Below, piece after piece: positions 61,342-64,000 of a DNA stretch of 64,000 bases. How positions within the stretch are numbered: position 1 is the stretch's first letter; each line of letters begins with the position of its first letter. The position numbers and the translations under genes were made by a program. The stretch is from Helicostylum pulchrum. Its lineage: Eukaryota > Mucoromycota > Mucoromycetes > Mucorales > Mucoraceae. The DNA is taken from the NCBI GenBank assembly GCA_025677825.1, contig JAIXMO010000006.1, positions 744,001-808,000 of the forward strand, written 5' to 3'. The notes under the pieces were generated by a model. The model did no database searches, had not been told where the DNA came from, and saw only the letters and a program-made list of their open reading frames with translations.

Positions 61342-62019
61342 ATTCAACCATTAAAAACAAAATAAAATCTTATAAAAATAGCTCACTTTTTATAATGGAA
61401 TTAAATAATAGATTATATTTTTATTTATCGCCGAAAGCACGGGAATACTGTTCAAAAATAGTATACATTACATAGTAAATTCTGGATTAAAGAAGTACAG
61501 CGGAACTGACTATTAACTGTTATTTCGAAGGATTTGGGTTACACGATTTAAAAAGAAAAAATCTTTCGAATGTTTTCTCGTGAAATTAAGTATCAGATAA
61601 GGTTTAATGTTCCTTCATAGATATGCACATGTTTATACAGTGCTCACGGTACCAATTTGCGGGTTTGCCATTGGCCAATTTGTGTCTTTTTTATGCTCAA
61701 TTTGCGGGTTTGCAGGATCCGAAGTCGCGTGTCGTTTTTTTTACAGTACTGGGTTTTGAATAAATATTTAGACGTACTTTTCTTCCATTGTTCGTCTGCT
61801 TAATACATATTGTGCCATTAGGTAGGCTTTATTGGTTTGTGTCAAAATGTAAAAGCTTCTGAGATGAACGCAAATACCGGCACTTTTCTTTTCGTGCACA
61901 GCATAAAACTAACCTGAAGCCTCAAGTTTATTATCATATTGTTTTTATTCACTAATAAAATTCGAAAACATTCATAAGTTTAATTCTCTAACTCAATTCA
62001 TCATAGTTCGTTTTAAATA
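61342..62019. other. Gap between methyltransferase pseudogene and helicase remnant
   Basis: 680 bp AT-rich; no gene. A short repeated phrase (TTTGCGGGTTTGC) occurs twice near 61656–61712. Confidence 0.4.
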
Positions 62020-63722
62020 TTACTGCTTTTGCTTCTTGAATCGGTAATATGCTGATTTGGCACTGGTCCATTTTGAATAACTACCAAATAGTTCTTTTGC
62101 TTTACCAAGTTTAAAGATGATTTCCCAATTAAATGAGCCATGATCTTCATAGCAGTTATCAACAAATTGCCAATCTTTGATTACAGAATCATTGTCATTA
62201 TTTGACAGTACAGATCCTGTTGGCTTCTTTCGTGGTTCGTTGATCCTGATTAAAACTCGATCCAAACATAGTAAGATCATCAAGGTCGCTATTCTTTTTT
62301 ATATGACACGTAGACCCTTGACCGATTTGTATAGGAATGCCAAATCTTGAGTGTGATGTTCTACCACCAGGCAAAAGTAAAGCAGCAAAACCCGAAGAGG
62401 CGACACACAAAAAAAAATTTCCTTGGCTTCGATAATAATGGCAGAGAGTGTCGTATATATACGTTTTGCCAGTACCCGCAGGACCTTGTAAAAAAAAGTG
62501 GGGATTTCTTTCCTTATTATCAATGGCATGTGTAATAGTATCAAACACGGATTTTTGAGATGGATTCATCTGACTATATTTTTGCTCAAAATTTTGTCGT
62601 TCTTGATTTCTCAAATAGGACATTTCGTTCTGCAACAAAGCGCTTCCTCGAATATCAGAGATACGATTAATTAATGTAATCCATTTGAAAACAAGGGTAG
62701 GAAGATTGAAAAATTTCAAAGACTTGTCATGGTTCGATAGGGATTGTTGCAAGAGATATAAACCGTAGTCTAAGGAACGAATATCGCCATAGGAATCTAC
62801 ATCTGGTGTTGAATCCAGTAACACGTCAAAGCCTCTTCTTTTAATGTCGTTTTCCAAGTCATCGCAAAAGTTGGAACAAAACTGATTCTATATTTCAGAA
62901 GGAGCCGTTAAAGCATTGAATAGCAAAGCAGAAATAAACATTGATCTTAAAGACGATCCCGTTGCGAATGAATCCAGAGTACGTTTTCTTGAACTTTCAT
63001 CTAGAACATCTTCAAGCAGATACGATTTTGCCCTTGTACATTGATCGTGGATTTCGTCCAGATCTTCTGCTGTGATCACTGATTCACTTTCCTTCAATCT
63101 ATCACCGAAAATTTGCTGTGCAATGGTATAGAGTAATTGTACCGTTTTGTCGTCATTTCGATCAATACGTCGTAGCGATGGCTTTTGCTGGATAAGGAAA
63201 TGTCCCAGAGCGACGAGTGGATTGAGAGAAGTGGGCTGCAACTGATTAGATATTGATGAAGAATTAAGCAAGTAGCAAGATTCTGCCCAACCATGGCAAG
63301 GCAACTCTAAAAGAAAAGGCAGTTTTTCTGACGCAACAGCAAGATTAGTCAATTCTGTCGTAGTATTGTGAATGATAATGGCAAGTACAACTGACGATGC
63401 TGAATGTCGCTTCGTTACCGATAAACCATAATCGATCAATCGACGATAAAAGGACATATTGCCAATGTACTGAACTTCTACAATAGGCGGCAGAGAATTC
63501 GAATTTTTTGAATTAGATGATGTATATAAAACATCTGACTTGGTAAAATTTAACCATTCTGTGGGCCTTGACACATATTGATTCAGAACATGTTGACCTG
63601 GCAAAAAAGAAAAGAAAGTTTATTAATGTTGTGCCAGAAGGAGAGAGTACCCATACAATACCAATGATTTGACTGACTATGATATTATTGATTCGTTTAT
63701 CATCAAGCGTCAACTTGCTCAT
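62020..63722 (-). pseudogene. Truncated PIF1/Helitron-type helicase element
   Basis: Minus-strand pieces in order: 63513–63722 MSKLTLDDKRINN… joined by a probable intron (donor ATTG|GTATTG, acceptor GCCAG at 63601–63605) to QHVLNQYVSRPTEWLNFTKS and onward (62888–63604, ending FNALTAPSEI). Then 62198–62857 carries the PIF1-like core: MNPSQKSVFDTITHAID, HFFLQGPAGTGKTYIYDTL (Walker A) and VASSGFAALLLPGGRTSHSR. The frame ends soon after HIKKNSDLDDL, before any Walker B or later helicase motifs, and switches to an unrelated frame with FNWEIIFKLGKAKELFG (62020–62283). Helitron proteins combine a Rep domain and a PIF1-like helicase; the Rep part is not seen here. The piece is truncated and likely dead. 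Confidence 0.6.
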
Positions 63723-63821
63723 TAAATCGCTACCGGGTTTATATTTTGTGGGTAAACTAAATGAAAAGTCTCCAGAGTAAGAGCATCCCCAACGATTTAT
63801 TTTAAATTATTTTTATTACGT

Positions 63822-64000
63822 CTATTCTGTTTCATCTTCTTCTTCCAGCTGACGGCGATGAATATCCGCCATTTGTTTCTCGAGGTACCTCTTCTGTCTA
63901 GGATTTGTTACGACTGACATGTCCATAGTCATGACCGAGTGATCCATAGCAATCTGCAACAGTTTTGCCCTCTTCTTGTCACTCTTCTCAAGTTTCTCAA
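63822..64000 (-). CDS. 3' end of an unidentified ORF (5' partial at the right edge)
   Basis: The last 179 bp, read on the minus strand, are open: EKLEKSDKKRAKLLQIAMDH, then SVMTMDMSVVTNPRQKRYLE and KQMADIHRRQLEEEDETE, with TAG at 63822–63824. It is highly charged, a probable coiled coil. It lies 100 bp upstream of the helicase element on the same strand and may be another ORF of that element. The rest is outside the window. Confidence 0.4.
   Translation of the reverse strand, partial: EKLEKSDKKRAKLLQIAMDHSVMTMDMSVVTNPRQKRYLEKQMADIHRRQLEEEDETE

Overview
The window is nuclear DNA from an AT-rich, intron-rich fungus. The fit is best with an early-diverging Mucoromycota lineage (Mucorales-like), though I cannot name the species. 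The reasons are short GT–AG introns of about 45–110 bp in almost every gene (one in DNM1 reaches 130 bp), very small exons (10, 11 and 21 nt), fungal-type proteins (an NDR/Orb6 kinase, TEA/ATTS factor, FHA-RING ligase and RAD51), poly-T and poly-G tracts between genes, and several kinds of decayed repeats. Most genes had to be assembled by splicing, and I rebuilt exon borders by hand from phase and conserved protein motifs.

Layout. 1–8.2 kb: the end of an unidentified gene, an 11-exon mitochondrial SLC25 carrier (−), RNA polymerase III subunit RPC37/RPC5 (+) and a DYRK kinase (+). 8.2–12.9 kb: repeat-rich, with a broken Fanzor-like (eukaryotic TnpB relative) fragment and an almost perfect large inverted duplication of a repeated-ORF pseudogene. 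12.9–18.8 kb: bestrophin/UPF0187 channel, a protein with two Zn2Cys6 clusters, RAD51 (all +), then the SNARE VTI1 (−) tail-to-tail with RAD51. 18.8–20.3 kb: gene-poor with a GC-rich patch. 20.3–22.3 kb: D-2-hydroxyglutarate dehydrogenase (−). 22.3–28.2 kb: fossil coding pieces, a MITE-like repeat and a foldback palindrome near 26.4–27.2 kb. 28.2–32.1 kb: HEM3 and dynamin-related DNM1 (−). 32.1–34.5 kb: repeat remnants, including a MITE with clear inverted ends. 34.5–38.5 kb: NDR kinase and FHA-RING E3 (−). 40.8–41.6 kb: a small secreted protein (−). 41.6–48.5 kb: a gene-poor repeat graveyard. 48.5–60.0 kb: a FYVE protein (+), a TEA/ATTS factor (−) and CLASP (−). 60.3–64 kb: a methyltransferase pseudogene, a truncated PIF1/Helitron-type helicase and the end of another reading frame (−).

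There is no operon logic. Host genes are housekeeping or regulatory and are separated by islands of repeats. Several belong to one cell-biology theme: polarity, growth and division (DYRK/Pom1-like kinase, Orb6/Cbk1-type NDR kinase, Dma-like FHA-RING ligase, CLASP, TEA factor) together with membrane traffic and organelle dynamics (VTI1, DNM1, FYVE protein). This is a thematic remark and does not show a cluster. The most unusual signals are the micro-exons, the Fanzor-like remnant, the inverted duplication and the foldback element.
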